From: UBA8079 sp965205535
GTDB lineage: Bacteria; Pseudomonadota; Alphaproteobacteria; UBA6615
Length of the DNA: 64,000 bases
Reading direction: 5' to 3'
Assembly (NCBI GenBank): GCA_965205535.1
Contig: CBDBHH010000005.1
Span: forward strand, 496,001-560,000
Part shown: positions 25,433-34,475 of the stretch, piece by piece
Layout of the letters: each line of letters starts with the position of its first letter
Numbering within the stretch: position 1 is the stretch's first letter
Notes under the pieces: generated by a model
Seen by the model: the letters and a program-made list of their open reading frames with translations, nothing else
The model's database searches: none
Told to the model about the DNA's origin: nothing
Made by a program: the position numbers and the translations under genes

Positions 25433-26401
25433 TCAGGCGTCGTCGTCAGACGATTTGCCGTTCTCCGTATACTGAAACCGTCCGGCCTGACGCGCCTCGA
25501 TGACCCCTCGACGAATGTCGCGGGTGCGCGTGAACATCTCGAACAGAGCATCACCATCGTCCTTGCGGATCGCACGCTGCAGGGCCGTCAAATCCTCTGT
25601 GAAGCGGCCGAGCGTCTCGAGCACGGCGTCCTTGTTAAGCAAAAACACATCACGCCACATCACCGGGTCCGACGCCGCGATCCGCGTGAAATCGCGAAAC
25701 CCGCCGGCGGAGTATTTGATCACCTCGCGCGTGGTCACCACTTCGTCATCACGGGACTTGGCCTCGAGTTCGGTTTCGAGATCTGCCGCAGTCGCGACAA
25801 TCGTGAAGGCTATCAGATGCGGCAAATGGCTGGTGATTGCCAACACACGGTCATGGTGTTCGGCATCCATGATCTCCACGTCGGCGCCCATGCCCTGCCA
25901 AAATCGTTCCAGGGTCGCGACCGCTTCACCGTCCGCACCCGGCGGCGGGGTGAGGATCGAAAAGCGATTCTGAAACAATTCGGCGAAGCCGGATTCCGGT
26001 CCGGAATGCTCGGTGCCCGCGACCGGATGCCCGGGAACGAGATGCACCCCATCAGGAATATGCGGCGCCATTGCCGTGATGACCGAACCCTTCACCGAAC
26101 CCACATCCGTAACGATCGCACCGGATCTCAGGACGTCGCTCATGGCTGCCGCGACTGCGCCACAGGCGCCAACCGGCGTGGCAACCACGACCAGATCAGC
26201 ATCGGTAACGGCACCGGCGAGGTCGTCGTGCATACTGTCGACGATTTCGAGGGCGGCGGCGCGCGCGCGCACGTCCCCATCGGCGTCGTGGCAAGCCACA
26301 TGATTTGCCAACCCGTTCGCCCGGATCGCGTGCGCAATGGACGACCCGATCAGTCCGATCCCGATGATCGCGACGCGGTCAAATATCTGCGTGTCGGTCA
26401 T
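25433..26401 (-). CDS. prephenate/arogenate dehydrogenase
   Basis: A 322-residue TyrA/TyrC-type dehydrogenase that makes the tyrosine precursor. The NAD(P) loop is VAIIGIGLIGSSIAHAIRANG near residues 10–30. Further landmarks are VVVATPVGACG, VTDVGSVKGSVI, HLVPGHPVAGTEHSG and the substrate-site region ITSHLPHLIAF. The start overlaps the hisC stop as ATGA, so it is coupled to the upstream aminotransferase. Prephenate versus arogenate preference cannot be decided from sequence. Confidence 0.92.
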   Translation of the reverse strand: MTDTQIFDRVAIIGIGLIGSSIAHAIRANGLANHVACHDADGDVRARAAALEIVDSMHDDLAGAVTDADLVVVATPVGACGAVAAAMSDVLRSGAIVTDVGSVKGSVITAMAPHIPDGVHLVPGHPVAGTEHSGPESGFAELFQNRFSILTPPPGADGEAVATLERFWQGMGADVEIMDAEHHDRVLAITSHLPHLIAFTIVATAADLETELEAKSRDDEVVTTREVIKYSAGGFRDFTRIAASDPVMWRDVFLLNKDAVLETLGRFTEDLTALQRAIRKDDGDALFEMFTRTRDIRRGVIEARQAGRFQYTENGKSSDDDA

Positions 26402-27489
26402 GTGCCCTCAACAAACGCGCGCAACGCGCCAACAACCTCTTCCATTTCCGCACGCGTGCCGATCGACATGCGCACCCAATCGGGCAGGCCGTAGCCAGTC
26501 ACACGCCGGGTTACGATCCCGCGCTCAAACAGGAACCGATAGGCGGCCTCGGCGTTCCGGTCCGTTTCGGGATCGAAGCGGATGATCACAAAATTCCCGA
26601 CCGACGGATTTACCGTCAGCCCGATATTCTCGACTTCCGCAGTGAACCAGGGCAGCAGTTCGTTGTTCAAATCTCGCGACCGCGCCGTGTGTTCGGTGTC
26701 GTCGAGTGCGACAATACCGGCCTCGATCGCCGGTGTGGAAACATTGAACGGCGGCCGCACACGGTCGAGAATTTCGATGATCTCGGCCGGCCCGTACGCC
26801 CAGCCGATCCGCAGGCTCGCGAGCGCATAGATCTTCGAAAATGTCCGCGTCATGATCACATTGGATGCCTCACGCACCAGCGCGATGCCGGGATCATAGT
26901 CCGGTGCAACCACATACTCCGCATAGGCCGCATCAAGGACGAGCAGAACGTCTTCCGGCAACCCGGCATGCAAACGGCCCAACGCATCCTTCCCGAGATA
27001 ACTGCCGGTCGGATTGTTCGGGTTGGCAAGAAACACGATTTTCGTCCGCGCATTCACGCGATCGAGGATGGCATCCACATCGGCCGTCAGGTCGGTTTCG
27101 GGCGCCGCCACGGGGGTGGCACCGACGCCGCGCGTGGCGATCGGGTACATGGTGAAACCATGCTCGCTGTAGATCGTCTCGTCGCCCGGTCCGGCATAGG
27201 CCAATGCGATCAGGTCTATGAGCTGATCCGACCCGCAGCCACAGATAATACGGTCGACCTCAAGCCCATGATGATCGGCAAGCGCCAGGCGCAGGCTCCG
27301 CGCATCGATCTCGGGATAGCGGTGTATATCCTCGCTGGTTGCCGAATAGGCTTCCATCGCACGCCAGGACGGTCCAAACGCGCTTTCGTTCGAACTGATG
27401 ACAATACGGTCCGCGCCGCCCGATCCAACCTCGCTGCCGGCATAGGGTGTGATCTGGAGCACACCGGGTTTGGCTTTTGGCGGTGCCAC
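26398..27489 (-). CDS. hisC: histidinol-phosphate aminotransferase
   Basis: A 363-residue PLP-dependent class I/II aminotransferase. The PLP lysine sits in TRTFSKIYALASLRIGW, the pyridine-contacting Asp in LLVLDAAYAEY, and the NPNNPTGSYL and RYPEID-like N-terminal motifs are present. The start is GTG at 27489, abutting the chorismate mutase stop, with AGGAG inside the upstream gene's end. Linkage to chorismate mutase and the TyrA-like gene suggests it may also act on aromatic 2-oxo acids, a known dual use of HisC-type enzymes; that is inference. Confidence 0.92.
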   Translation of the reverse strand: MAPPKAKPGVLQITPYAGSEVGSGGADRIVISSNESAFGPSWRAMEAYSATSEDIHRYPEIDARSLRLALADHHGLEVDRIICGCGSDQLIDLIALAYAGPGDETIYSEHGFTMYPIATRGVGATPVAAPETDLTADVDAILDRVNARTKIVFLANPNNPTGSYLGKDALGRLHAGLPEDVLLVLDAAYAEYVVAPDYDPGIALVREASNVIMTRTFSKIYALASLRIGWAYGPAEIIEILDRVRPPFNVSTPAIEAGIVALDDTEHTARSRDLNNELLPWFTAEVENIGLTVNPSVGNFVIIRFDPETDRNAEAAYRFLFERGIVTRRVTGYGLPDWVRMSIGTRAEMEEVVGALRAFVEGT

Positions 27490-28359
27490 CTATTTCACTC
27501 CTGTATTATTCGAAGGCTCGTAAGCTCGCGCGAACGCGCCCAGCAAACGGACATTCGAGGCTTCGAGTGTCGAGGCAACTGCCTGGATACGGTCGTCATC
27601 GACGTCGATGAAGCCGTCCAATTCGACAATGTGAATACGTTCCTCCGACATGTGAGGATCGTCGGTCACGGCCTGGGCAGTCACATCGAGGTCATTGCCT
27701 GCGCAGACATCACCAACCCGCGCGCGGCTCACCAGCGTGGGGCAGGTAAACATCATCAGACTGAGGTCATTGCCGGATTCTTCAGGCATCCCGCGCGCCA
27801 GTACCGACGCGCCGACGCCGCCCGCCGCGTCGTCATACCAAGGCAGGCGCGCAACCACATACACGTCCGTTGCATCACGTACATCAGCCCACCAGCCCGG
27901 CGCATCAGCAGCTTCGGGTAGCGGCACCAGGCCGACTGATACGTCACCGCGATGTACCGCAGCGACCACATGCGAGGCCGATTCATAGCGAACAGTCGGC
28001 GTGTCGAACCCGAAATGACCATTGGCAAGGCGCAACGCGGAGCCATGACCCTCAATCGCAGAATAACCAACGGTCAACTGACCCTGAATTCGGATCGACG
28101 CAGCGATAATCTCGCGCCAAAGCCGGACAACCGACGCCCGAGAAAGTTCGCCGCGGTGGCGGGCCAACAACCGGTGCAGCAATTGAGCCTCGCGGGCCGG
28201 ACGGAAGGTGACCTGACCGTCGGCCACCTTGCGACGGCCGATTTCGGATACGACTTCGCCACGCCGCATCAACAGATCATGCAGCTGCTCATCGATCGAA
28301 TCGATTTCGCGGCGCAGCGCCGCCAGATCGTCTGGCGCGGGGCTCATAGTCTCACTCAT
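27490..28359 (-). CDS. chorismate mutase with prephenate-dehydratase-like C-terminal region
   Basis: A 289-residue protein. Residues 8–95 are an AroQ-type chorismate mutase helix bundle (LRREIDSIDEQLHDLLMRRG … RLWREIIAASIRIQ). The remaining ~190 residues look like a shortened, degenerate prephenate-dehydratase/ACT region: GHGSALRLANGHFGF, AAVHRGDVSVGLVPL and a terminal ELDGFIDVDDDR. The TRF-type catalytic motif of prephenate dehydratase was not found. The C-terminal part may be regulatory. It begins a minus-strand aromatic-amino-acid operon divergent from metX; the start is chosen at 28359 before a family-like N-terminus. Confidence 0.8.
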   Translation of the reverse strand: MSETMSPAPDDLAALRREIDSIDEQLHDLLMRRGEVVSEIGRRKVADGQVTFRPAREAQLLHRLLARHRGELSRASVVRLWREIIAASIRIQGQLTVGYSAIEGHGSALRLANGHFGFDTPTVRYESASHVVAAVHRGDVSVGLVPLPEAADAPGWWADVRDATDVYVVARLPWYDDAAGGVGASVLARGMPEESGNDLSLMMFTCPTLVSRARVGDVCAGNDLDVTAQAVTDDPHMSEERIHIVELDGFIDVDDDRIQAVASTLEASNVRLLGAFARAYEPSNNTGVK

Positions 28360-28416
28360 CCGGGAAAATTCCGACCGAATATGTATCTCTCCCCCGGGAA
28401 TTTGGCAAAGAAAACG

Positions 28417-28446
28417 TTGACACCCCTCCACAGCCCCACATAGCTA
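28417..28446 (+). promoter_or_regulatory. possible sigma-70 promoter of metXW
   Basis: A perfect TTGACA (28417–28422) is followed after 18 bp by TAGCTA (28441–28446), placing a start site about 50 bp before the metX ATG. The position in the 145-bp divergent gap supports it; the −10 is a weak match. Confidence 0.4.
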
Positions 28447-28504
28447 TGCCCCCGTTGCGGTTGCATTTTGCCCCACAACACCGGCTTCAAAACATGCCCA
28501 GACG

Positions 28505-29716
28505 ATGACAAAGCAAGAACCAGACGGCGCGCAGAGCGCCGGCGAGGCAATCGCAGTTGAACCGGCGGTCACAGACCTTCCGGGCCATCGGCTTGTCCTG
28601 GGCGAGAGCGAACCACTCACGCTCGCATCGGGACAGATGCTGGGGCCGTTCACGGTTGCCTACCAAACCTACGGCACACTCAACGAAGACAAGTCGAATG
28701 CGATACTCGTCTGCCACGCGCTGACGGGCGACCAGTATGTTGCCGAAACGCACCCGATCACCGGCAAGGACGGGTGGTGGGGAACCATCGTCGGGTCGGG
28801 ACGCACGATCGACACCGACAGTCATTTCGTCATCTGCATCAACGTGCTCGGCGGCTGCATGGGAACGGCCGGCCCCAAGGATATCGATCCACGAACCGGC
28901 GGCCCCTTCGGACTGAATTTTCCGGTCATCACGGTCGCGGATATGGTCGCGGCCCAGAAACTCGTCATAGAGCATCTCGGCATCACCAGACTATTCGCCG
29001 TCATCGGCGGATCGATGGGTGCGATGCAGACCCTGGAGTGGGCCTCGCGTTACCCCGAGATGGTGTTTTGCGCGATTCCGATCGCCGGAGCTGCACGCCA
29101 TTCCGCCCAGAACATTGCGTTCCACGAAGTCGGCCGCCAGGCGATCATGGCCGATCCGAACTGGTGTGGCGGTGCGTATTACGGAACCGACGTGGATCCC
29201 GAACGCGGCCTCGCCGTCGCGCGCATGGCCGCGCACATCACATATCTCTCGGATTCCGCGTTACACCGAAAGTTCGGGCGCAACCTGCAGGATCGTCAGG
29301 AGATTACGTTCGGCTTCGACGCTGATTTTCAGATCGAGAGTTATCTGCGCCATCAGGGCCGTTCCTTCGTCGAACGTTTCGATGCGAATTCCTATCTCTA
29401 CATCACCCGCGCCATGGACTATTTCGATCTCGCGGCAGAGTTTGACGGACAATTGCCGAGCGCGTTCAGGGGCTCGCCGGTGCGGTTCTGCCTGGTCAGC
29501 TTCACATCCGACTGGCTTTTCCCGACGGCCGAATCACGACAAATCGTTCATGCGCTAAACGCCGTGGCGGCATCCGTCAGCTTCGTTGAAATCGAAACGG
29601 ATTCCGGGCATGACGCATTCCTGCTCGAGGAACCCGAATTCTTCCGAATTCTATCGGGCTTCCTGCGTGGTGCGGCCGACCAGTATGCGCGAACGGCGAT
29701 CGAGACAAGCGAATGA
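28505..29716 (+). CDS. metX: homoserine O-acetyltransferase
   Basis: A 403-residue α/β hydrolase-fold acyltransferase starting methionine biosynthesis from homoserine. The nucleophile elbow is GGSMGAMQTLEW (Ser170). The acidic residue lies in SDWLFPTAES and the His in DSGHDAFLLEE. LVCHALTGDQ and GWWGTIVGSGRTIDTD are further family segments. Acetyl versus succinyl use is uncertain by sequence alone. The stop overlaps metW as ATGA, the usual metXW pair. Confidence 0.94.
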   Translation: MTKQEPDGAQSAGEAIAVEPAVTDLPGHRLVLGESEPLTLASGQMLGPFTVAYQTYGTLNEDKSNAILVCHALTGDQYVAETHPITGKDGWWGTIVGSGRTIDTDSHFVICINVLGGCMGTAGPKDIDPRTGGPFGLNFPVITVADMVAAQKLVIEHLGITRLFAVIGGSMGAMQTLEWASRYPEMVFCAIPIAGAARHSAQNIAFHEVGRQAIMADPNWCGGAYYGTDVDPERGLAVARMAAHITYLSDSALHRKFGRNLQDRQEITFGFDADFQIESYLRHQGRSFVERFDANSYLYITRAMDYFDLAAEFDGQLPSAFRGSPVRFCLVSFTSDWLFPTAESRQIVHALNAVAASVSFVEIETDSGHDAFLLEEPEFFRILSGFLRGAADQYARTAIETSE

Positions 29717-30345
29717 ACAGGCACGAAGTAACGGCGACGGCGCTGGTTCGCGTCGATCAGAAACTCATCGCCGACATGGTAACGCCCGGCAGCCGCCTGA
29801 TTGACGTGGGCTGCGGCGACGGCGTGCTGCTGGACCTGCTTGTCCGGGAACGTCAGGTCGACGGGCGCGGCATCGAACTCAGCCAGGAAGGCGTGAACAC
29901 GTGCGTCGCACGGGGCCTTGCGGTGGTGCAGGGCGATGCCGAAACCGATCTGCACAATTATCCCGACGACGCATTCGATTTCGCCCTGCTGTCACAAACA
30001 CTCCCGGCGATTTTCGACGTCAAGGGCGTGCTGCGTGAGCTCCTGCGCATCGGTCGATGCGCGGTCGTCAGCTTTCCCAATTTCGGCTACTGGCGGGTCC
30101 GTACCGACCTGTTGTTCCGGGGCCGGAGCCCGATATCGGAAAACCTGCCAAACACCTGGTATGAATCGCCGAACATCCGGTTCTTCACGCTGACCGACTT
30201 CATGGATCTGCTGGACGAGCTGGATCTCACCGCCCAACAGATCGTCACGATCGATCGGCGCGGCCAGGCGCGCTCACAAAAGCAGATCGGTCACTGGACA
30301 AATCTTCTCACCGAGCAGGCTATCTTTCTGATCGGTCGGAGCTAG
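29713..30345 (+). CDS. metW: methionine biosynthesis protein MetW
   Basis: A 210-residue class I SAM-methyltransferase-fold protein that partners with MetX in the first step of methionine synthesis. Motif I is LIDVGCGDGVLLDLL; then come GIELSQEGVNTCVARGL and the family segment LSQTLPAIFDVKGVLRELLRIG. ATGA coupling to metX is typical. The last 26 bp overlap the convergent methyltransferase gene. Confidence 0.93.
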   Translation: MNRHEVTATALVRVDQKLIADMVTPGSRLIDVGCGDGVLLDLLVRERQVDGRGIELSQEGVNTCVARGLAVVQGDAETDLHNYPDDAFDFALLSQTLPAIFDVKGVLRELLRIGRCAVVSFPNFGYWRVRTDLLFRGRSPISENLPNTWYESPNIRFFTLTDFMDLLDELDLTAQQIVTIDRRGQARSQKQIGHWTNLLTEQAIFLIGRS

Positions 30346-31105
30346 CCGCATTGCCCTGTGAGGGTGCGGTCGACATCGCGGCGACGCCCGCTGGCAATGC
30401 CACATAAGACCGGCGACGGACCTTTTCGCCAACGAGCGATCCGCCATAGATCTGCTTCGTCGCCTCGACGATCGTGACCCCGCCCACGGGCTTCAGCCAG
30501 CGCAGTCCCATGCGTTCCCAGGCCGGCGCCGCCGACAGCCAGAAACGGCGACGAGACGGCGGGAAAAACAGCGCGCGCGCATCGCGAACAGGCGTAAACA
30601 TGGATAGGCGCAATGCCTTGTGGAGCTGTTCGGTCGAGAACGGGTGCCCGTGACCAAACGGGGTGTGGTCCGTACGCGCCCAGATCGAACGCCGGTTGGG
30701 AACGACCACGATCAGGCGTCCGCCATCTGCGAGAACACGCCACATCTCTCGCAGCATGAGGTGGGCATTCTCGCTGTACTCCAGCCCGTGCATCAGAAGA
30801 ATCCGGTCGACCGAAAGATCGGGCAACGGGATTTCGTCTTCATGGGCAACCAGCGCCAGATTGCGTTCTTCGGAGATTCGCTCAGGCCAGGCCAATACGC
30901 CCATGCGTGTCGGCATTACCGCCGCCACGCGCGCGGCCTCGTCCACGAAAGAGGTGAGGTAGGGTGTCGCATACCCGAAACCCAGAACACGCATCCCGCG
31001 CACGTCAGGCCAGAGCGCCCGCACCTGACGCCGGATCATGCGCCGGGCAACAGAACCCAGACTGGACGCATAGAAATCACGCAAATCAACGACATCGAGA
31101 ATCAT
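30320..31105 (-). CDS. class I SAM-dependent methyltransferase
   Basis: A 261-residue methyltransferase-like protein. The SAM region is less canonical (MRVLGFGYATPYLTSF), while LLMHGLEYSENAHLMLREMWRVLADGGRLIVVVPNRRSIWAR gives the typical post-core motif, written here in two parts: SENAHLMLREMWRVL and DGGRLIVVVPNRRS. Alphaproteobacterial relatives sit near metXW or glyoxalase II (gloB). The substrate is unknown. The start at 31105 is chosen because it precedes the conserved N-terminus MILDVVDLRDFYAS; a longer frame adds 10 residues. Confidence 0.8.
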   Translation of the reverse strand: MILDVVDLRDFYASSLGSVARRMIRRQVRALWPDVRGMRVLGFGYATPYLTSFVDEAARVAAVMPTRMGVLAWPERISEERNLALVAHEDEIPLPDLSVDRILLMHGLEYSENAHLMLREMWRVLADGGRLIVVVPNRRSIWARTDHTPFGHGHPFSTEQLHKALRLSMFTPVRDARALFFPPSRRRFWLSAAPAWERMGLRWLKPVGGVTIVEATKQIYGGSLVGEKVRRRSYVALPAGVAAMSTAPSQGNAASSDRSER

Positions 31106-31269
31106 GCCCGGGACGTTAACACAGGACGCAAACACCGGCGCCGTGGCGACGTGCCAGCCCCGTTTCCAACGCAGTTTCGTTTGACCGAGTCCGGGTGTAA
31201 CGTGCCGGTCGACAAACCAGCCCAGAGTCAGGTCACCGATGATCGGGCCGCCGACAGAGCGAGGAAAAC

Positions 31270-31872
31270 ATGAAGCTTATTTACTCCGCCGCCTCTCCCT
31301 ATGCGCGCAAAGCCCGGGTCGCGGCGATCGAGTCCGGCATTGGTAGCGAACTTGAGCTCGAAGGCATCCTCCCCTGGGAAGACCCGGCCGGATATCGGGA
31401 TGTGAACCCGGTCGGCAAGGTGCCGGCCCTGATGCGCGACGACGGTCCGCCGCTCTATCAATCAAACCTGGTCTGCGAATATCTGGATTCACAGGGCACC
31501 ACCAGAATATATCCCGACGCCGGGCCCGCCCGATGGACCGCATTGCGCCAGATCGCCGCTGCCGACGGCATCCTCGACGCATCCGTCGTTGTGCGAATGG
31601 AAGGCATGTTCCACGACGGTGACAGCGCATCGACCAAACTCATTGACCGACAGGAACTGTCGGTCAATGCAGCACTGGATCAACTCGAGGCGGAATCCGA
31701 CGATCTGGCCGGGCCGGTCACCATCGGACAGGTGGCAGTAGCCTGCGCGCTCGGTTACCGGGATTTCAGATTTGCCGACATCGACTGGCGGGCCAGCCGA
31801 CCGAACCTCGCGGCATGGTATGCGACCTTCGCGGAACGTCCGTCTATGATCGAAACCGATCCGGAAGCCTGA
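31270..31872 (+). CDS. glutathione S-transferase family protein
   Basis: A 200-residue GST. The N-terminal thioredoxin-like domain has KLIYSAASPYARKARVAAIE with the probable active-site Ser in SPYARK, the glutathione-binding cis-Pro in GKVPALMRDDG and the E/S pair in LYQSNLVCEYLD. The C-terminal helical domain shows the N-capping region GPVTIGQVAVACALGYRDFR. The family detoxifies electrophiles in the cytoplasm; the substrate is unknown. GAGG precedes the ATG. Confidence 0.88.
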   Translation: MKLIYSAASPYARKARVAAIESGIGSELELEGILPWEDPAGYRDVNPVGKVPALMRDDGPPLYQSNLVCEYLDSQGTTRIYPDAGPARWTALRQIAAADGILDASVVVRMEGMFHDGDSASTKLIDRQELSVNAALDQLEAESDDLAGPVTIGQVAVACALGYRDFRFADIDWRASRPNLAAWYATFAERPSMIETDPEA

Positions 31873-31880
31873 AAATCTGA

Positions 31881-32537
31881 TTAGTAGAAGAACGACGTCA
31901 GCAGGGCATAGGTCCCGAACCCGGCCAGGACCAGCGCGACGATCCGGTCCATCCAGATCTGGTACGACCCGTCGACGAACGGTCGAAATGCGTTCGCCGT
32001 CGCCGAGAGTGCGATCCACCAGAGGGCGGAGCCGGCAAAAACCCCGGCGACCAAAATCGAGGCATTGCCGATGGAACGGCCCGCCTCGGTGAACCCGAGC
32101 GTTGCCAGCAAACCGGCAAACGCGACAAAGGTTATGGGGTTGGTAATCGCCAGCATGAGGGTGGACAGGAAGTCCTTCACCAGGCTGTGGGTTTCGATCC
32201 GTCGCTGAATCTTCTCGTCCGTCCCATCCGTAACCGGATGCGCACGAACCATCGCAGCCACGGTGCGCAGCGCGAGCAACAGAAGCACGACGCCACCGAC
32301 CAGGCGCAAGCCACCCTGATGTCCGGTTATCCAGTCTTCGACCGCGGAGATGCCGAAGGCCGCCACAGCACCGTAGAGCGCGTCTCCGAAGGCCGCGCCA
32401 AGGCCCGAAATAAGACCATGCATGCGCCCCTGCGACAGGGTGCGCTGGACGCACAAAACGCCCACCGGTCCCACCGGCAGTGCGAGGAAGAAACCGAACA
32501 CAATGCCCTGGATAAGAATGTAGTCAGTTACGGCCAA
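31881..32537 (-). CDS. LysE-family amino acid exporter
   Basis: A 218-residue membrane protein with six predicted hydrophobic segments. The family start is visible in GIVFGFFLALPVGPVGVLCVQRTLSQGRMHG, of which ALPVGPVGVLCVQRTL is the signature, and in the middle NPITFVAFAGLLATLGF. LysE/RhtB transporters export amino acids or related metabolites. Convergent with the GST gene, 8 bp between stops. Its start is about 95 bp from the downstream-lying pdxY fragment, same strand. Confidence 0.87.
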   Translation of the reverse strand: MAVTDYILIQGIVFGFFLALPVGPVGVLCVQRTLSQGRMHGLISGLGAAFGDALYGAVAAFGISAVEDWITGHQGGLRLVGGVVLLLLALRTVAAMVRAHPVTDGTDEKIQRRIETHSLVKDFLSTLMLAITNPITFVAFAGLLATLGFTEAGRSIGNASILVAGVFAGSALWWIALSATANAFRPFVDGSYQIWMDRIVALVLAGFGTYALLTSFFY

Positions 32538-32632
32538 ATACTGAGTTCCTGTTCCCCGTGAGCGCGCCCGGCGACACGCCGCCCCCGGAAGGTTCTTAGC
32601 AGATTAAGCGCGCGGTAAAAAACCGGACAAGA

Positions 32633-33074
32633 TCATCCAATCGGACGCGATGAGAATCGCTGCTCCGGCACCCGAATTAGATCACGAGCCGCGATCACCT
32701 CAAGCTCGGCGCCGGCGCGCCGCTGTGTCTCCGAAAGAACGGCGAAGACGGTAGCCACACTGTGTTCCAGCGCCTCGGCAAGCGGACGATGATCCGCAAG
32801 GGCGGCTGCAAAAAGACTGCTGGCCAGATCACCCGCACCATGCGGCTCGGCTGCGAACCCAAGCCGCGGTGTCTCGACGCACCATGCCTCCGAGTCGGTG
32901 AACGCGATCACCGCAATATTCGCGGGATCGACATCGCGATGCTCTGCGCTGGTGACCATCATGGTCGCGCCTGGCCGCATGCCCGCCAGGAGCCCCCGGC
33001 CGGCGGCCACAATGTCGCGAGCCGGCGCACCCCGCAATGCACCACTCTCGAGCTCGCACAGGAGTTCGAGTTCA
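32633..33074 (-). pseudogene. pdxY: pyridoxal kinase PdxY, C-terminal fragment (split by an insertion)
   Basis: About 147 codons encode the C-terminal half of a PdxY-type pyridoxal kinase. They include the ATP-site region HGAGDLASSLFAAAL with the catalytic Asp, and end before 32633. There is no start codon or ribosome-binding site of its own. When the element at 33083–35455 and one 8-bp target copy are removed, the reading runs in frame from TPNLF to ELELLCELESG. The complete ancestral gene would encode about 292 residues, normal for PdxY, which phosphorylates pyridoxal in the B6 salvage pathway. Confidence 0.93.
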
Positions 33075-33082
33075 AAAAGATT
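33075..33082. repeat. target-site duplication, left copy (AAAAGATT)
   Basis: The octamer AAAAGATT directly precedes the left inverted repeat and recurs exactly at 35456–35463. An 8-bp duplication is the size known for IS1595-family elements. Confidence 0.95.
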
Positions 33083-33106
33083 CGGAATTTCCTAGTTTAA
33101 GGTCTT
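33083..33106 (+). repeat. left terminal inverted repeat of the IS1595-family element
   Basis: A 24-bp end beginning CGGAATTT and ending in GGTCTT. It matches the complement of the right end (35432–35455) except for one base (T versus A at the seventh position). Confidence 0.92.
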
Positions 33107-33153
33107 CGCAATGGCCCGGCACCCAGGCCGGACGCGGCACAATGGAGAGAACC

Positions 33154-33552
33154 ATGCCTACAACTAAAAGGCGTCTTAATGATGGCGTCGCTTTTCTTTT
33201 GGTGTTCATGACTGTAAGCGCTTGCGCCAAAGCTCCTGAGAGCATTGCTCCTGCATATGTCAGCCCGCTAGCTTTCACAAAGTACAACTGTGACCAACTT
33301 GGCGCAGAAAGCCGTAGGATAGAGGAAGCGCTCGCGCAAGCATCCGAACAGCAACGGAATGCCAGAAGCAACGATACCATTGGCGTAATTTTTCTTGGGC
33401 TTCCAGTCTCGTCTTTATCAGGCGGGAATGTTTCAGATCAAGTGGCAAGGCTGAAGGGTGAGCAAAAGACGCTAAGGCAGGTCGCTATAGAGGGCCGTTG
33501 CGAACTGCCAGAACCGCAAGTTATTGAGCCGGAAAATGAGCCTAAAAGCTAA
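33154..33552 (+). CDS. passenger lipoprotein of unknown function
   Basis: A 132-residue protein inside the mobile element. A basic start (MPTTKRR) leads to a hydrophobic stretch and the lipobox TVSAC, with Cys at residue 24, so it is predicted to be lipid-anchored. The mature part has a conserved-looking KYNCDQLGAESRRIEEALAQ helix and a probable disulfide between that Cys and the Cys of GRCELPEP. The middle segment NDTIGVIFLGLPVSSLSGGN is hydrophobic and Gly-rich. The ATG at 33154 has GGAGAG just upstream. Codon usage is more AT-rich than in neighbours. It converges on the P63C gene with a 4-bp overlap of stops. Function is unknown. Confidence 0.75.
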   Translation: MPTTKRRLNDGVAFLLVFMTVSACAKAPESIAPAYVSPLAFTKYNCDQLGAESRRIEEALAQASEQQRNARSNDTIGVIFLGLPVSSLSGGNVSDQVARLKGEQKTLRQVAIEGRCELPEPQVIEPENEPKS

Positions 33553-34475
33553 TCATCCAAAGGAAGCGGGATGGTCTCATTTTGTTTCGGAAATGCACGC
33601 TGAAGATTTCGCTTGAATCTTTCCCAGTTCAACGCAGGCGCGGCTCGCATCAGTGCCATAACTCCGATCAGATGTTCTTTCAACTTCGGATGGCCAGCAT
33701 CAGGCGTGAACCATTGGTGGTGTTTGCTCCTTCGCTGTCCAGTTGACAGTGTGGGATTCTTGGTTCTCAACTCGGCTAGTAGTCCCGGTGCAATACGGTC
33801 ATAGACAATATCGTTGGTGTAGTGGCCTACCACGGAGGGACGTTTAATGGCAAAGTCACTAGGCCATCCCTTGAGACGGCAAATCTCAAGATAGAACTCA
33901 TAAGGAAAAGTTTTAGTCCACTGCTGAAGCTCTTTCGCGATGAATTTCTCAAGTATGGTGGCAAGGGCACGTTCTTCTCGCAGCCGCTGATAGCCCGTGG
34001 CCTCATCGACCAGAGCAATGATACCGACTGTCGCGAGGCCCCGAATGAGAATTTCGGCGCGCTCGGCAATGTGTTGCTGGGAAGAGAGAAGGACATTGGC
34101 TGCCCGTGCTTCAAGGTAAACAGAACAAATTAGAGGAAGGAGTGTCGCCTTATAACCGGTTGCAACACTCCCGCCGCTAGCCGCCTGAAATTTGATTGGG
34201 CTTGAAGCACTGATCAAGTCTTTGTTTATAAATGAGTTTAAGCTCTTTGCTCTCAAAAAAACGGGCATGTTGAAGGTGTCGTCATGCCCGACTTAGGTCG
34301 CCCCGTTCTACCTATTGCACTCAGAAACGTCGTCGTGTCGATCGGCGCGTCGATCGGCGGCTTGGCTAAGAACCCTGGTTTCGTCTTCGAGCACGTAGCA
34401 CTGAATCTGAATACCGCTGATGACCAAAGGGTGATCCGGGGCACCAGCAATAACCTTGAGGGGTTGTTCTTTCAT
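33549..34475 (-). pseudogene. P63C-domain passenger protein, broken by two frameshifts
   Basis: The start ATG overlaps the transposase stop as ATGA, with GGGAG upstream. The first ~36 codons encode the family N-terminus (PLKVIAGAPDHPLVISGIQI, CYVLEDETRVLSQ). Near a 12-bp tandem repeat (GCCGATCGACGC) the frame shifts to one encoding FLSAIGRTGRPKSG, then shifts again before HDDTFNMPVFLRAKSLNSF. The downstream 239 residues are intact and contain the P63C core: ALVDEATGYQ, FYLEICRLKGWPS, RPSVVGHYTNDIVYDRIAPG and SKHHQWFT. P63C proteins are frequent IS-linked passengers; their function is unknown. Whether a truncated protein is still made is uncertain. Confidence 0.8.

Noticed and set aside
28360..28504. 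SAM-II-type riboswitch upstream of metX
   Set aside because: The conserved pseudoknot sequence blocks were not found in the 145-bp gap; only a promoter-like pair is visible.
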